64,000 nt of DNA from Antedon bifida (lineage: Eukaryota; Echinodermata; Crinoidea; Comatulida; Antedonidae): the NCBI GenBank assembly GCA_963402885.1, contig OY727095.1:20465001-20529000 (forward strand), in the 5' to 3' direction. The notes beneath the pieces were generated by a model. It was not told the DNA's origin and made no database searches. It saw only the letters and a program-made list of their open reading frames with translations. This document shows positions 46,480 to 58,625 of the stretch, piece by piece (the first letter of the stretch is position 1; every line of letters begins with the position of its first letter). A program made the translations under genes and the position numbers.

Positions 46480-46985
46480 GCTCCAAACACTACTTTTAGT
46501 TTCAGTACACGTATCAAGTTTTGTGACTCCCAATCTGACTATTTGCCTATTAGCTGTGGAGTACGACAAGGTTCATTACTAGGTCCTGTTTCTTTTATAT
46601 GTGAATGATATTTACAATTCGTCAGTATCTTTATCTTATTTTTTATATGCAGATGACACAACACTAATCTGTAAAAATCCGACACTTAGAGTCGTTGTTT
46701 AACACTGTAAATACAAGTTTAATTAATGTATTCGAATGGTTTCTGCCAAATAGCCTTTCTGTAAATTTAAAAAAGTGCAGTCCGAAAAAGTAGTCCGATG
46801 CCGGTTAAATTAGGTCCATTGCAAATTAAACTAAATGGTTCTGTTCTCCCCATGGTCAATCATGCTAAATTTTTGGGTGTATCCATTCTTCCACATCAGC
46901 TTTTCTTCCACATTTAGCTAATCTAATGAATAAGTTTTTCACAAACATTGCCTCCTCACTTGGGTTAAGGGTGAGGATCTTTTTA
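46480..46985 (+). pseudogene. LINE reverse-transcriptase core, broken
   Basis: ISCGVRQGSLLGPVSF near 46,547 and the catalytic FLYADDTTLI near 46,641 are in different frames, followed by HAKFLGVSI near 46,862. One or more frameshifts make it dead. It could be the continuation of the fragment at 44,580-45,665 after insertion of intervening sequence. Confidence 0.7.
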
Positions 46986-47019
46986 GTACGTTGTCCCTGA
47001 TTTTTAAATCATTATAAAA

Positions 47020-47826
47020 AATAAGAAAGTGAAGCCCAATAGTTTCACTCTTAATAATATAGATGAAGATGATGTCTGTATAAGACTTGAGAAAATCAAT
47101 TCTAATAAAAGTACTGGTCTTGACTCAATTCCTGTTAGATTTTTAAAAGATGGCTCATCTATACTTAAGATTCCCCTAACTAGTGTTATTAATTTGTCAA
47201 TAAAACAGGTTTGAGCATGCCAAAGTTAAGCCTCTTTATAAGAAAAATTGTAGAAATGAGGTCGGAAATTACCGTCCTATAAGCATTCTTCCATGTGTTT
47301 CGAAAATCATTGAATCGGTTGTAAATGAACAACTGCACTCAATAACCTTTATATTCCTAAACACAAAAAGATTTCTTTTCAACACAATATTAGATTTACT
47401 GGACCCAAGATATGGAACCCACTTCCTAACAAAATTACAACTTCTGCAAACAAACATAGCTTCATCTTTAACACTAAACAATATTTAATACAAAAGTAAT
47501 TTAATAATTTCGTTATATTCTAGGTATCAGTTTTTATTGTTTTCATATTCCGTTATGGTAATTACTTTATTCCTATATACCATTTACTATTATTTACTAA
47601 TTTGGTTTAAATTATTTTTTGTTTTTGTTCAGGCACTTTCAACACAAGCTTTTGCTTTCCAGAAATTGTGCCTCCTTCATAATATTGTTTTATTCATTTT
47701 AAAGATGAAAAACAAAATTGTATTGTTTTAACTACCTTACTTCTCATTATGAATTTTGTATTGTATTATTTATATTTTGTATATTATGAAGGAAATAAAT
47801 GTTACTATGAAATGAAATGAAAAAAA
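47020..47826 (+). pseudogene. Internally deleted LINE copy with 3' tail
   Basis: It begins inside the reverse-transcriptase N-terminus (KSTGLDSIPVRFLKDG near 47,108, VGNYRPISILP near 47,263). The catalytic core is missing and it resumes at the C-terminus (FTGPKIWNPLP near 47,395). A 3' UTR then ends in GGAAATAAATG and AATGAAATG repeats at 47,826. Two stops or frameshifts are visible. Confidence 0.7.
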
Positions 47827-49320
47827 TAATCAGTGGAGTGGAAGAGGACGCTGTTGCTGAGCAGCAGCCACATGAGCTGACAAATCTTCAAGACGACCTA
47901 AAAGAGCTATTGCGAACCCCATTGAGAATGCCCTCTATGGGGATATATTTTATCAATGAAAACGCTGCTTGAGTGGATCGAGGACACGGTTACTTAAGAA
48001 GTACAGTATGTAATATAAAAAAATTAAGGTTGCACTGCTTTAAGAGAACAGTATTAAAACAAATGCAGATTACTATCTTTCAAGTCTTATTATTTCTTTT
48101 TTTTTTTAAATATCGTTTAGATGGTTAGCCAAATACCATATATTGTCCGAGTGTGAGTAGCTTAGATCAACACGTACAAAACATCATAGATAACACTGGT
48201 ATTTGTCAGAAGCCTAAAAGGAAAGGTTTGTTAGACGAACTACAAAGGTAACAATAATTGTTTGATATTTATTGTTTTATAATCTTAGCGTTCCCAAAAT
48301 AGAGAGAACAAGTCATCTAAACAAGAAAATGTATTTCCTTTCAGTCTTAACATGCTAACGTGGCACAATGGGTTGATCCCAGAGGTTAAAGTGTGGATAA
48401 AGCTTGAGGACAAAGGACATTTAAGTTTATGATGGAGATTGCGAATGTCAAGAGACCAAATGCACTACAGAACACCGTCACCATATTGTTATGGGAGGCA
48501 GGAGACTGTCAATATAATTTGAAAACAGGAATGGAAAGGATTCAGCATCACGTTTAAGATGGTGTGGAAGTAAGTGAATGATCAAGTAAATAATTAATTA
48601 AATCACTTTTTGATACACAAGTCAAGAACAGGGAGTTTTAAACTTACAACATATATTTAAAATAAATAAATATTGTACTTTTCATATTTTCAGTGGAAAG
48701 AAAATAGAGATTTTTGCTTTTGGTGATTATGAATATGAGTGCCACACATATGGACTCTCTGGAGCCAGCTGTTAGTATACTTATAGACTGATACTATTTT
48801 GTATATCCATGTTAGAATTATTTCAGAACAAGACCAGAAAGATAGTAATGATACTGTAGCTTATTCCATATAAGGCAAAATACATATAAAAAAGATTCAT
48901 TATGAATTTACTAGCCTACTGTACTCCAAAAACTATATACATATTTATCACTTTAGGTCGTCACTTTTGCCTATTTTGTCTGGGTACAAAATTGCAACCA
49001 CTGGGAGAATTAAGAACTCTGAAAGACATCAAAGATGATTTTGATACACAGGATGCAGAGAGGCAAAATGAAGTACTTTTAGAAAGCTCTGGAATCAGCT
49101 GTGTCCCCATATCGTACGTGCCAAACCAATGACAGACCTGTGCTGGACCTGCATGCAGAACATCATAAAGTCTGATAATTTACCCGATGCACAAAAGTCT
49201 GAACAGCTTAAATTACAAGAGGATCATCTGAAGCAGGTTCAACAGGAGAGAATCGTGTACAACCAGATGATTGCAGATGCAAAACAAATGGTGGGTGGTA
49301 ATGTACAGAGCCATATATAG
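47827..49320 (+). pseudogene. Relic of a transposon-associated uncharacterised ORF
   Basis: Scattered open segments in plus frames: VWIKLEDKG near 48,390 followed, after a frameshift, by GTFKFMMEIANVKRPNALQN near 48,417; HFCLFCLGTKLQ near 48,963; and LCWTCMQNI near 49,138, followed by a Gln/Lys-rich helical stretch. The order 'K.GGDKGGGTFKM', then 'H.CLFC', matches a large uncharacterised protein family that is dispersed in cnidarian, echinoderm and amphioxus genomes (recognised from memory, uncertain). Stops and frameshifts interrupt it, and the foldback element at 49,308 ends it. Confidence 0.4.
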
Positions 49321-49890
49321 AGAGAGTTACGACTTTGCGTTCACGGATTTTAGAAAGTCACGTGGTGTGAACGCCGGCCATGTTTGTGTCCAACTATGCC
49401 TATGTAGCGTATGGAGTCGAGTCATTTGCTTAAAAAATGTATAACATTCACAAGGCTTTAAATATCGAATTTAATATCAAAACAATCAATTTGTTTAAAG
49501 GTTTTTGTTAAGACAATAACGAAATCATAAAGTTACTGCGAACATGATTTTTAAACAACAAAATGTAAAAACAATGCATTACTATAGAGAATCGCTGTAC
49601 AAACTAAACGCGCACGCGTAGAGCGTGCATGGAGCGCACAACCAGAGCCGTTCCGAAATTGCTATTTTTGTTGTTTTTAATCATGTTCGCAGTAACTTTA
49701 TAATTTTTTTATTATTTTAACAAAAACCTTTAATCAAATTGATTGTTTTGATATTAAATTCGATAATTAAAGCCTTTTGAACGTTATACATTTTCAAAAC
49801 AAAAGACTCAACTCCATACGCTACATAGTTGGACACAAACATGGCTTCTAATCCATTCGAAGTCGTAACTCTCTCTATATATGGCTCTGG
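49308..49890. repeat. Foldback element with about 250-bp inverted arms
   Basis: The left arm starts CAGAGCCATATATAGAGAGA at 49,310 and the right arm ends with its reverse complement at 49,889. Matching continues inward over about 250 bp to AACAACAAAA/TTTTGTTGTT around a centre of about 100 bp. No transposase is present, so it is a non-autonomous MITE-like element. I cannot see a clear target-site duplication. Confidence 0.8.
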
Positions 49891-50094
49891 GCTACGGGGG
49901 CTCTAGCCCCCTCGTCGAGGAGCCTAGCCCCCCCGTCGGGGAACACGGGTACTTTTTGTCGGGGAATATAATATACAGTAAAAATCGTTCGCGTTCACTT
50001 CGTAGCTTCAGCGCCTAGAAAACTGCGACGTTCCATTGACCATGAGTACATCAGAGGGCAATTATGCACTATGCATTTATTATTGCCAGTGATC
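49891..50094. other. C/G-rich dispersed repeat fragment
   Basis: Contains GCTCTAGCCCCCTCGTCGAGG and GTCGGGGAA motifs that recur at about 51,410-51,435 (ATAGCCCCCTCGTCGGGGAA), bracketing a 1.5-kb stretch. It is probably repeat-derived; no gene is seen. Confidence 0.4.
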
Positions 50095-50285
50095 TAGCTA
50101 TTAAACAGTAGCTATAGGTACGCACTTGTCTGGCAGTATCCCTTTGTACGAATCGTTCAACGTTGGATCCAGACGCGTGATATCATGTTCCATCCAGGAA
50201 CCAAAATGTGTATTGTAGTTACTTTCCAGGCGAAGTTTACCGACGGTTACGTCGTGTACAGTGTCGACGTACGCTACACTACAAC
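50095..50285 (-). pseudogene. Orphan coding-like segment, possible terminal exon
   Basis: After an acceptor-like TTTTTGTTGTAG, the minus strand is open to a stop at about 50,101. It encodes about 60 residues, including HFGSWMEHDITRLDP and SYKGILPDKCVPIATV. Base composition is less AT-rich than the surroundings, as in a real exon. I do not recognise the family and see no partner exons, so it may be an isolated exon or a relic. Confidence 0.25.
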
Positions 50286-50599
50286 AAAAACGAATTATGT
50301 TAATTGTTCGTATGTTCACAAATTTTTTGATTTACAAGTAACCCTGTACCATGGGGCACTTAAAATATATATTTCATACATTACTAAACAAAAAAACATG
50401 CTATTTTCACTTAGCCAACATCTTATTATAGCTAAGTTATTAAATTTTCAATGTCCTGTATGAACTTCTCACCACTCGGAAGTTCAGATGGACGTACGCA
50501 CGCATACACTTGGGAAGTAGGCTATAAACTGATTTCCCCGACTAAAAGGTTCTACGCTTGCGGACGCACCCCACATCCCCCTCTAAAATAAAGGCAAAA

Positions 50600-51060
50600 T
50601 GGACCACCTTTTTTAAGCCTCTAGGCCCGATGTTTCCATAGTATAAGATGCAAATTTTGAAGACCTGCAGCTCTAGTTTTAAACATTTCTTAGCTCAGCC
50701 CCAACCATAAAGCTGGTCATATTTCGAAGAACAATAAGTGCATTTTCCGGGACCTAACAGCTCTATTTTTCAAAAATGTCTTAGCTCAGTCACAACCATG
50801 ATAGGGACTAAATTTATATTTTGTTTTGAAGTATAATAAGTTCAATTTCCGGGACCTCCAACTCTATTTTTCTAAATTTTATTAGCTCCATCCCAACCAC
50901 GGTTGTCTGTTTCTGTAGACTTGTAATTTCGTTTCATAGTATCATTAATATGTATATAAATTAATTGCAACTTCCGGGGACCTAGCCAGCTCTATTTTTC
51001 AAAATGTTCTTACAGATCAGCCCAAGGCACGCATTTACCATTTTTGCACCCCCAGACAGC
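50600..51060. repeat. Four degenerate repeats of about 100-130 bp
   Basis: GGACCT-(A)-CAGCTCTATTTTTC followed by TTAGCTCAGCCCCAACCA recurs with divergence near 50,665, 50,750, 50,850 and 50,980. No coding potential is apparent. Confidence 0.6.
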
Positions 51061-51559
51061 AACCAGCATACGCCTCTGCGATAAACAATATAGGCACACA
51101 CCTATTCGCCTGTGGGTAGCCTACGTTTTACGTTCGCATATATTAATTTTTCTAAGCTACAATTTACCCGATAAATATAGGCATATTTTGAACTTTTTTT
51201 TTTTAAATTGAAAAATATGGATTGAAACAGTCATCATTGCCCATCGTGTTTTTGCACGCAGTATTTTATTTATGCATTATAAAAAATGGAAAAAGTGGCT
51301 ACCCTAAATCTTATTAAAATGGCCTCAAATGACGCTAGAACGCGTTGCTGGACCCCCACCGGGGGCCCTTGGCGGCCCCCTGGCCCCCAGCCTAGTGATG
51401 CTCGCTTCGCTCGCATAGCCCCCTCGTCGGGGAATGTAGCCTCCGCGTCTGCAAAATCCTGGCGCCACCACTGGTACGTACCTAGGTTAGAGTCTGCTTT
51501 AGGCCTATTAATAATTATATATATATTTTTTTTTCAATCAATCAATAATTTATTTCTCA
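51061..51559. other. Repeat-derived, no gene
   Basis: Contains a C-rich block at 51,350-51,440 with internal complementarity (CCCCCACCGGGGG) related to 49,891-49,950. A plus-strand open frame across it (51,286-51,564) has repeat composition and no recognisable domain. Confidence 0.4.
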
Positions 51560-51781
51560 AATAAAAACAAAATACAGTTAACATTTTCTAGAAATAATAG
51601 ATAATAAATGAGAAAATGGGGTACCCCACTGGAAGCTTAAGCTTTAAAATGTGGGGTCCATGCAACATAATTAAAAATAAGGTAAGGTAAGAAATATATA
51701 TAATATATGATAATGAACAAAAAAGACATTTAACTTAACAAATGCAGTTATTATTTAACTTAAGACAGATATATGATCAAC

Positions 51782-54415
51782 TTAAACAATAATAGTAGAA
51801 ACAAGGTATTCATGTAGTTTGAACTTAAATGCAGATATAAAATTAATAATTTTAATTTCATCTGGTAAAGAATTCCAAATTTTTGGTCCTTGAAAAGTTA
51901 TATCATGCTTGCCAACCTCCGTATTAAAACAATCATAAGCATAATCAAATTTATTTCTGGTATTATAATTATGAACTGAACTAAAAGTTTGAAAATAAGT
52001 ATAAAAAATTCTGGGCAGTTGATTATGTTTGAATTTAAACATAAATAAAGCAACATTTTTTGTAAGTAAGTCGTAAATATTAAGTGTATTAGATAAGACA
52101 AAAAGAGGAGCAGAATGGTGGAGGTAATCAACATTATAAACTGACCTTAAAGCTCTTTTTTGCAAAATATAAATACGGTTTAAATTAATTTTTGAAGTAA
52201 AACCCCAAACGGTTATACCATAAATTAAATGTGGCAAAAAAAGTGATTTATAAATTAATAGTAACACGGAGGAAGGCAAGGCATGTTTAAGTTTATTGAG
52301 GACACCGACCACTCTTGATAGTTTTAATGAAATTGTATTAATATGAGAAATAAAAGATAAGTATTCGTCAATAAAAATGCCAAGAAATGTTGTTGCTTTA
52401 GTTCTTTCAATTTCGCTGATGCCGTAATATAATTTAGGAATGTTGGGGGGGGGGGGGGGATTAGTTTATTAACTGAACGAAAAATAATAAATTTGGTTTT
52501 TTTAATATTTAACGAAAGCTTATTTGATTTTAACCAGTTTGCAATTTTAGTAAGTTCTTGATTCATTAAAATAATAGCTTGGGAGATGTCCTTATGATTA
52601 ATAAATAAACTTGTATCATCTGCAAACATAACAATTTCAGCACAATCACTAATATAATTTAAATCATTAATAAATAACAGAAATAAAAGCGGACCAAGGA
52701 TGGATCCCTGTGGAACACCACACGAAACTGGCCGCAGCTCAGAGGCAATATCATTGATTGATATATATTGATGTCTGTTACTTAAATAATTTTCGAACCA
52801 CTTAAGTGGTATACCTCTTATACCATAGAAACGTAACTTATTAATTAAAATATCATGAGAAATACAATCAAAAGCCTTTGACAGGTCAATAAAAACTCCT
52901 ACAGTAAATTGTTTATTATCAATAGCAGACAAAATATTATGGATTGAATGATGGATGGCATGTATTGTATAATGTTGGGAACGAAAACCAAACTGAGAAT
53001 TGCCGAGGATGTTAAACTTTGTAAGAAATGAAATAGTTTGATCATAAACTATTCTTTCAAGTAGTTTAGAAATAGTTGGCAAGATGGAAATGGGCCTATA
53101 GTTATTGATATTTGAGACCTCACCACCTTTATGGATGGGTACAACTTTAGCAATTTTCATTGCATTTGGAACCACACCCTTTACTAAAGACATGTTCATT
53201 ATGAATGTTAGTGGTATAGCTAATGCCAATGGACATATCTTTAGTATATATGGACCAATGTTATCAAAACCAGGAGCTGTTGATTTTAAATTATTTATGT
53301 ATGTTACTAATTCTTGTTCACATACAGGTTTGAAAAATAATGATGAAGGAAAATTACCCTGAAGGAAATCATTGTAAGGTTGAACATTGACGAAGCTTTA
53401 TATCTAGCATACAGCTTTTGCCTGGTTTTGATTGACTTGGCTAAACCTTCAGTTATCCAAGGTGATTTGAGCTTGTTTGCTCGAGTACGAATATTTTGCA
53501 GTGGAAAATGTCTGTTTATACAATCGTTAAGTATGTTATTAAAACTAGAAAAAGCTATGTTTACATCACTTTGTTCAAGTACTTCATTCCAGCTTATGTT
53601 ATTTACATTTTCAATGAATTCTTGTTTAGATCTATCATTGTAAATACGTTTCTTAATAAATTTAGGTGGTTTTTTTTTAATATGGAAGGATGAGTTAATA
53701 CAAAATGTGGGAAAATGATCAGATAAATCGACAGTAAATATTCCGGATGTGAAAGAGGGATACAAGGATTCAATATTACAGTAGATATTATCAATAATAG
53801 TAGAGCTATGCAAGGTAATTCTGGTTGGATTAGTAATAACAGGCTGAAATGAATGACTGAAAATATTATCAATGTGATCCTGGACATATTGATCTGTACT
53901 AAGAAGGTTGATGTTAAAATCACCAGCTAAGTATGCCATTTTTTTATCTTCATTAATAATTTTCATGACTGATGATAGGTCCATATTTAAGGTGTTAGCG
54001 TTGGTGTCAGGTGGACGGTATATAATTCCAGCAATAATATTTTTACCAGAGTCATTCTCAATTTCAATAAAAATTGATTCAGCTGACGTAATTAGGCTTG
54101 AGAGATCATATCTCCGTTTAAAGGCAACATGAGTTGAAACGTATAGTGCAACGCCACCACCTTTTTTATGTTCCCTGTTATTTAAAATAAGGTTGTAATT
54201 TGGAATGCTTAGAAGATTGGTGTCGGTAGAATCCTTAATCCAAGTTTCAGTAAGGGCAAGTAGAGTAAAACTATGATTTAAGGACTGAATAAAGTTACAA
54301 AATTTATCAAACTTATTATTTAAACTTCTACAATTTAGATTTAATATTGAAAAGTTAGATGACGTTTCTGAACTATATATAGTATTAAACAAATCTATAT
54401 CATAATAACTTGATT
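51782..54415 (-). pseudogene. LINE ORF2: endonuclease and reverse transcriptase, broken
   Basis: Endonuclease (54,392-53,400): LNCRSLNNK, ALTETWI, GGGVALYVS, IIYRPPDTN, AGDFNINLL and VDLSDHFP, a complete catalytic set. Reverse transcriptase (53,229-52,460): NYRPISILPTISKLLER, FIDLSKAFDCISHD, SCGVPQGSILGPLLF and catalytic VMFADDTSLF. C-terminal part (52,312-51,782): YKSLFLPHLIYGITVWG and FQGPKIWNSLPDEIK. The linker between endonuclease and reverse transcriptase is shortened and out of frame near 53,390. The G-run at 52,445 separates the reverse transcriptase from its C-terminus. No in-frame ATG is visible at the ORF2 start. Confidence 0.85.
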
Positions 54416-54624
54416 GACATTATTTTGCATTGGAGTAAGTTAAAGAGAAAAATAAAATTGAAAAAGAACAAAGAACAAATACCGTATAACTATAAGTATC
54501 AAAGCAAATCGACTTATACTAAGTAATACACACACGTATAATTGCCTAATTGGTAACTATGTGTGACAGCCGTCGCTCCATCAATAACAGCTAATGAACA
54601 GTACCGGTAAAGCCTTGCATCAAA

Positions 54625-55411
54625 CTACTTGTATAATTTTCCGTTTATGAACAGACTACCTTTGCGAAAGACCGGTTTATTTCCTTCCTTCCATGCCTTA
54701 TGCATTACGTCACGGAGAGCTCTCTTCTTGGCTATATCAACAGCTGGTAAATCTTCCAGAACAAACACATTCCCACCTTCCTTTGTTGTTGATTTTGCCT
54801 TTTTTTAAACAAGATGGCGCTCAGGTCGGTAAACAAACTTGGCGATGATGTGTCTGGGCTTATCATTCACAGACTTAGGGTGTTTCCCTGTGCGATGTGC
54901 TAGTTTGATATTAATATCAGGTAGGTCCAGCTTATTTGTTATGTTCTCTTTTAAGATGTCATGCACATTTTCACCTTTACTTTCAGGAAAGCCTCCAAAA
55001 CGCAGGTTAAAACTTCGGGAATAGCGTTCTAAGTTAATAATCTCCATTTCTAGTCTCTCGATAGTCGGTTTCATGTTAGTAGATATTTCAGTAGTCAAAT
55101 GTAATACTTTGGTGGTAAGATCCATGTTTTTCTCTTCCAGTTCACTGATCAGTTTTGATGTATATGTAACCGATTTCTCCATATCTATTTGGCGAACTAT
55201 TGCTTCCACTCGTTCAATCAACTTATCCTGCTTATAAAGCAAGGTATCCAGCCGTCCACTCAGTTTGTCAGTTAGCGTAACGATATCCTGTCTCAGAAGG
55301 TTAAGCCCTGTGCTAAGATCCAATTTGTTGCTGAGGTATTTCAGCCTCGGTGGTAGGCCCAGGATTGTTTTTATTTTTACGAAGATTTGGGCGATTTGAT
55401 GGTGTCGACAT
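54625..55411 (-). pseudogene. LINE ORF1, frameshifted
   Basis: ATG at 55,411 begins MSTPSNRPNLRKNK. A one-base shift near 55,330 joins the main frame, which has a long coiled coil (LSGRLDTLLYKQDKLIERVE region) and then ERYSRSFNLRFGGFPE, the signature of LINE ORF1 RNA-binding domains. A second shift at a T/A run near 54,805 leads to the C-terminal domain with LEDLPAVDIAKKRALRDVMH and FRKGRLFINGKLYK-like sequence, ending at 54,625. ORF1 proteins bind LINE RNA and act as chaperones. Confidence 0.75.
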
Positions 55412-55989
55412 TATAAATAATACGTTTAAGTGATATAATTTCAATAGAATACGAATAAATCAGTAGTATGGAGATAGCTGAAAGAGTGAAAAGTTAGGTA
55501 ATTTCGGAGCTACGGTTTTCTACTTCTTACCTTACCATCACGCCCTCTTATTATGATAATATATAATATAGATAATTATTATAATTATTTATTTAGCCTA
55601 GGAAGGAGAGCCTGCTATGTAGCTATAATAGGGCCTAGCTTAGCGAGGCCTATATTTATACTATAATAATTAATAGAGGCGCGCCTACTATTACTAACTC
55701 ACCAACCTTCTGACAAAGTTTCTAAGTATCTTTTTGAAATTAAATAAAAGCGCCGTTTACTAAATAAAAAGTTTTATTATAAAACATTATTTTAATATAT
55801 TTTACCTCTAGGCCTACGCCTAGGCCCGGCCAGATACGTCTTTGAAATTAGAACACGTGCATCCAGGGACGTATTATTATGGTAATCACTTTATCAATAT
55901 CAGAACGCAATTCAGAGACCAAAATGGTGCCTATCAAAGTCTGCCCTCTATGTTTTCAACATCCCCGTAATACAGTATTCAAAAGAGGC
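55412..55989. other. Intergenic between LINE and duplicated flank
   Basis: Contains CTAGGCC palindrome clusters at 55,595-55,650 and 55,805-55,825, and no recognised gene. Confidence 0.4.
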
Positions 55990-58625
55990 TTTCCCTCCAG
56001 AAACATTTTTTAATGAATGTATATAAAAAGACTGAGATACTGATGGTGGTAACATGATGTTAAGATGGTATAAGAAAGACAATTACAAAGCTGGTACTAA
56101 CAATGATAAAGTTGATACAATATAACAATGATGAAAATGATATAACAATGATGATGGTAAAATGATGGTGAGATGATATAATAATTGTAATGCCGAAGAT
56201 GGTACACAACAATGATGATGATAGTGAAACAAAGAAGATGAGTACAGTAGGCCTACTTATTGATAACATACGAATCTCAATGTGTCAATATTCATAAATT
56301 AATTTATACTATGGCTACCAGATGTCTCTATGAAGATGGTCACTTGAACCACCGGTACCAGGTGTACAGTACAGCTAACTTAACCAGTACTGAAAACAAA
56401 AGTGACTTTTACGTAAAATCATCAGGAAATAGATCACTATGTATACTGTTGTCGTCATTTATAACTAAAACGTCAATAAATAAAAATAAAACTACAACAC
56501 AGAAAACAATATACTCTCATATACATTTTTATTCCATTTTATTCATCTCTTCAACATATCTAATAGAAATACAAAATTTGAATAATTTACTGCAAGAATT
56601 TAATTGTAATTTATAGATTCAGAAATAATGACTTGAAAGCAAGTGATCTGTGCACAGTATAAATATATACTTCAATATTAAACTTAACTACAAATACAAT
56701 ATATAAAATGACTTAAAGCAAGTGATCCATCATTTATGCTATGAAACTATATTTATAAAGGATGAGTAAATAAATGTGAATTGAATTGAATTGAATCTGT
56801 GCACAGTATAAATATATACTTTAACATTAAACTTAACTACAAATACAAGATATAACATGACTTAAAGCAAGTGATCTGTGCACAGTATAAATATATACTT
56901 CAACATTAAACTTAACTACAAATACAAGATATAAAATAACTGCTACATTATTCAGTATAATTAAGATACAGTAGAATTTTATTTAAGGGACACTTTTGGG
57001 ACCAAAACAAATGGTTTTTTTTTCAATAGGAGTGTTTTCTCTGGCGGCTACAGTTTGCTACACCTTTCTACAGTTTTCATATTATATTATTTTCAGACAA
57101 AGAAGAAGTGTCTTTTAAGTATGACTTAACTGGGGTTGTACAACTTTCTCTCATTTCAGAAAAAGGGCAACGATTTTCAACGTATCTATATTTCTGCCCT
57201 GCATCAATAGGAGCAAGGGCAACGATTGTCAACGTATCTATAATTTTTCTGCCCTGCTTCAATAGGAGCAAGGGCAACGATTTCCAACGTATCAATGATA
57301 TTTCTGCCCTGCATCAATGGGAGCAAGGGCAACGATTTTCAACGTATCTAACTTATTTCTGACCTGCTTCAATATTGTCCCTCACTTCATAGGGAAAGAG
57401 CTAATGTCAGTTATCCAGGTAAGTAGGCACGAAATAGACACAAATATCCTGTTTTAAATCCATATAAGTACATATCACATAAATCATGCAAATTTGAAAA
57501 TGTAGTTGTGCTGATAGAGATGTACAGAATGACTCCTGACCCTAAATCTAATTGTAGGGCCTTCTGCCCGGCATAATTCTCATCTAACGCACATTCTGAT
57601 TATATACTATTAGCATCATTAACTCATAAATAACTCCTTTTCTCCTCTCCACAAAGACAAGACACAACCACTACTCCCACACCATCGTTCAAGAATGTTA
57701 TTTCTTCACTAAGCGAAAAAAATATGACTTATTTATGATGAATCTGAGGCCAATACAACCATGGATTACAAACTTACAAAAATGTGAACAAAAGTTTGCA
57801 GTGCTATATTTTTGAAAAACTGTAATGTCTACTTAAGCTGTACGACAATAACAGGTAAAGTAGAAAAATTAGAAAGTATAATTGATATTAAAATTATTGA
57901 ATTTACTGTATAGATTATGTATTACAGACTTTCTATAGAAAAAATTAAATCAAAGAATATCAATTATTTGTGATTGGTGAAAAACAACAATGGTTCTATG
58001 TTAAAATTACAGCTTTTTAGGTAAATCAAAGTGGATAACTATTACGGGATATTCAACAAAAATGTTTAAGAATTATTTTCGGGGGACAATACATCTTTAA
58101 CCTTCTTAACGATTTCCCCTTTTCAGTATGATATTATAAAAAGCAATATGATTTATCATACTAAAAGAATTGTAGGCCAAATAACAACTTGAAAATATAC
58201 ATAAGCAAAATAAATAGTAAAAAATAATTGAAAATATACATTAGAGCCACTTCAGATTTGTTTGCTATTCCTAGATCTGAATTGTCTTGGTCATCAGAGA
58301 TGTCAGTGTTTTCTAGATCCGTGTTTGTATAATCTGATTTTTGATCATCAGAGATTTCTGTATTTTCTAAATCTGAGTTTTCATTTCCTAAGTTGTCAAA
58401 GTCTGAGTTTTCGTTTTTTAAATTGTCTAAATCTGAGTTTTCATTTCCTAAATTGTCTAAATTTGACTTATTTCCTAAGTTGTGTAGATCTGAGTTTTCA
58501 TTTCCCAAGCTGTCTGAATTAGAGTTTTCATTTTCGAAATTGTCTGAATTAGAGTTTTCATTTCCTAAGTTGTTTAAATTTGAGTTTTCATTTTCTACGT
58601 TGTCTAAATCTGAGACTGGATTAGA
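55990..58625. repeat. Second copy of the NLR 3' flank
   Basis: Collinear with 13,590-17,733 but 1.5 kb shorter, because minisatellites A and D are single-copy or absent and array E has about 4 units. The boundary on the left is TTTCCCTCCAGAAACATTTT in both copies. On the right the match continues into the LRR 3' ends, so the duplicated block includes NLR coding sequence. Confidence 0.8.
56727..56797 (+). mobile_element. Short LINE-tail insertion
   Basis: A segment of about 70 bp ending in GAATTGAATTGAATTGAAT splits a 75-bp repeat unit between GCAAGTGAT and CTGTGCACAG. The uninterrupted form exists in the other flank and in neighbouring units. It looks like a strongly 5'-truncated retroelement. 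Confidence 0.55.

Larger units (their letters stand above)
51560..55411 (-). mobile_element. Nearly full-length LINE, CR1/L2-like, inactive
   Basis: From 5' (55,411) to 3' (51,560) on the minus strand: ORF1 (coiled coil plus RNA-binding-type domain), ORF2 (endonuclease, reverse transcriptase, C-terminal segment), a short 3' UTR and a 3' end with TTGATTGATTGA repeats. At least four lesions are visible: frameshifts in ORF1 near 55,330 and 54,805, an internal deletion in ORF2 near 53,390, and a 15-G run at 52,445-52,459 that shifts frame. It is an autonomous element in origin but dead here. Confidence 0.85.

Noticed and set aside
51286..51564. 92-codon frame rich in Pro, Arg and Ala
   Set aside because: It coincides with a C-rich repeat block and has no start context, domain or partner exon.
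54839..55024. Plus-strand frame opposite LINE ORF1
   Set aside because: It is the antisense shadow of the LINE coding frame.
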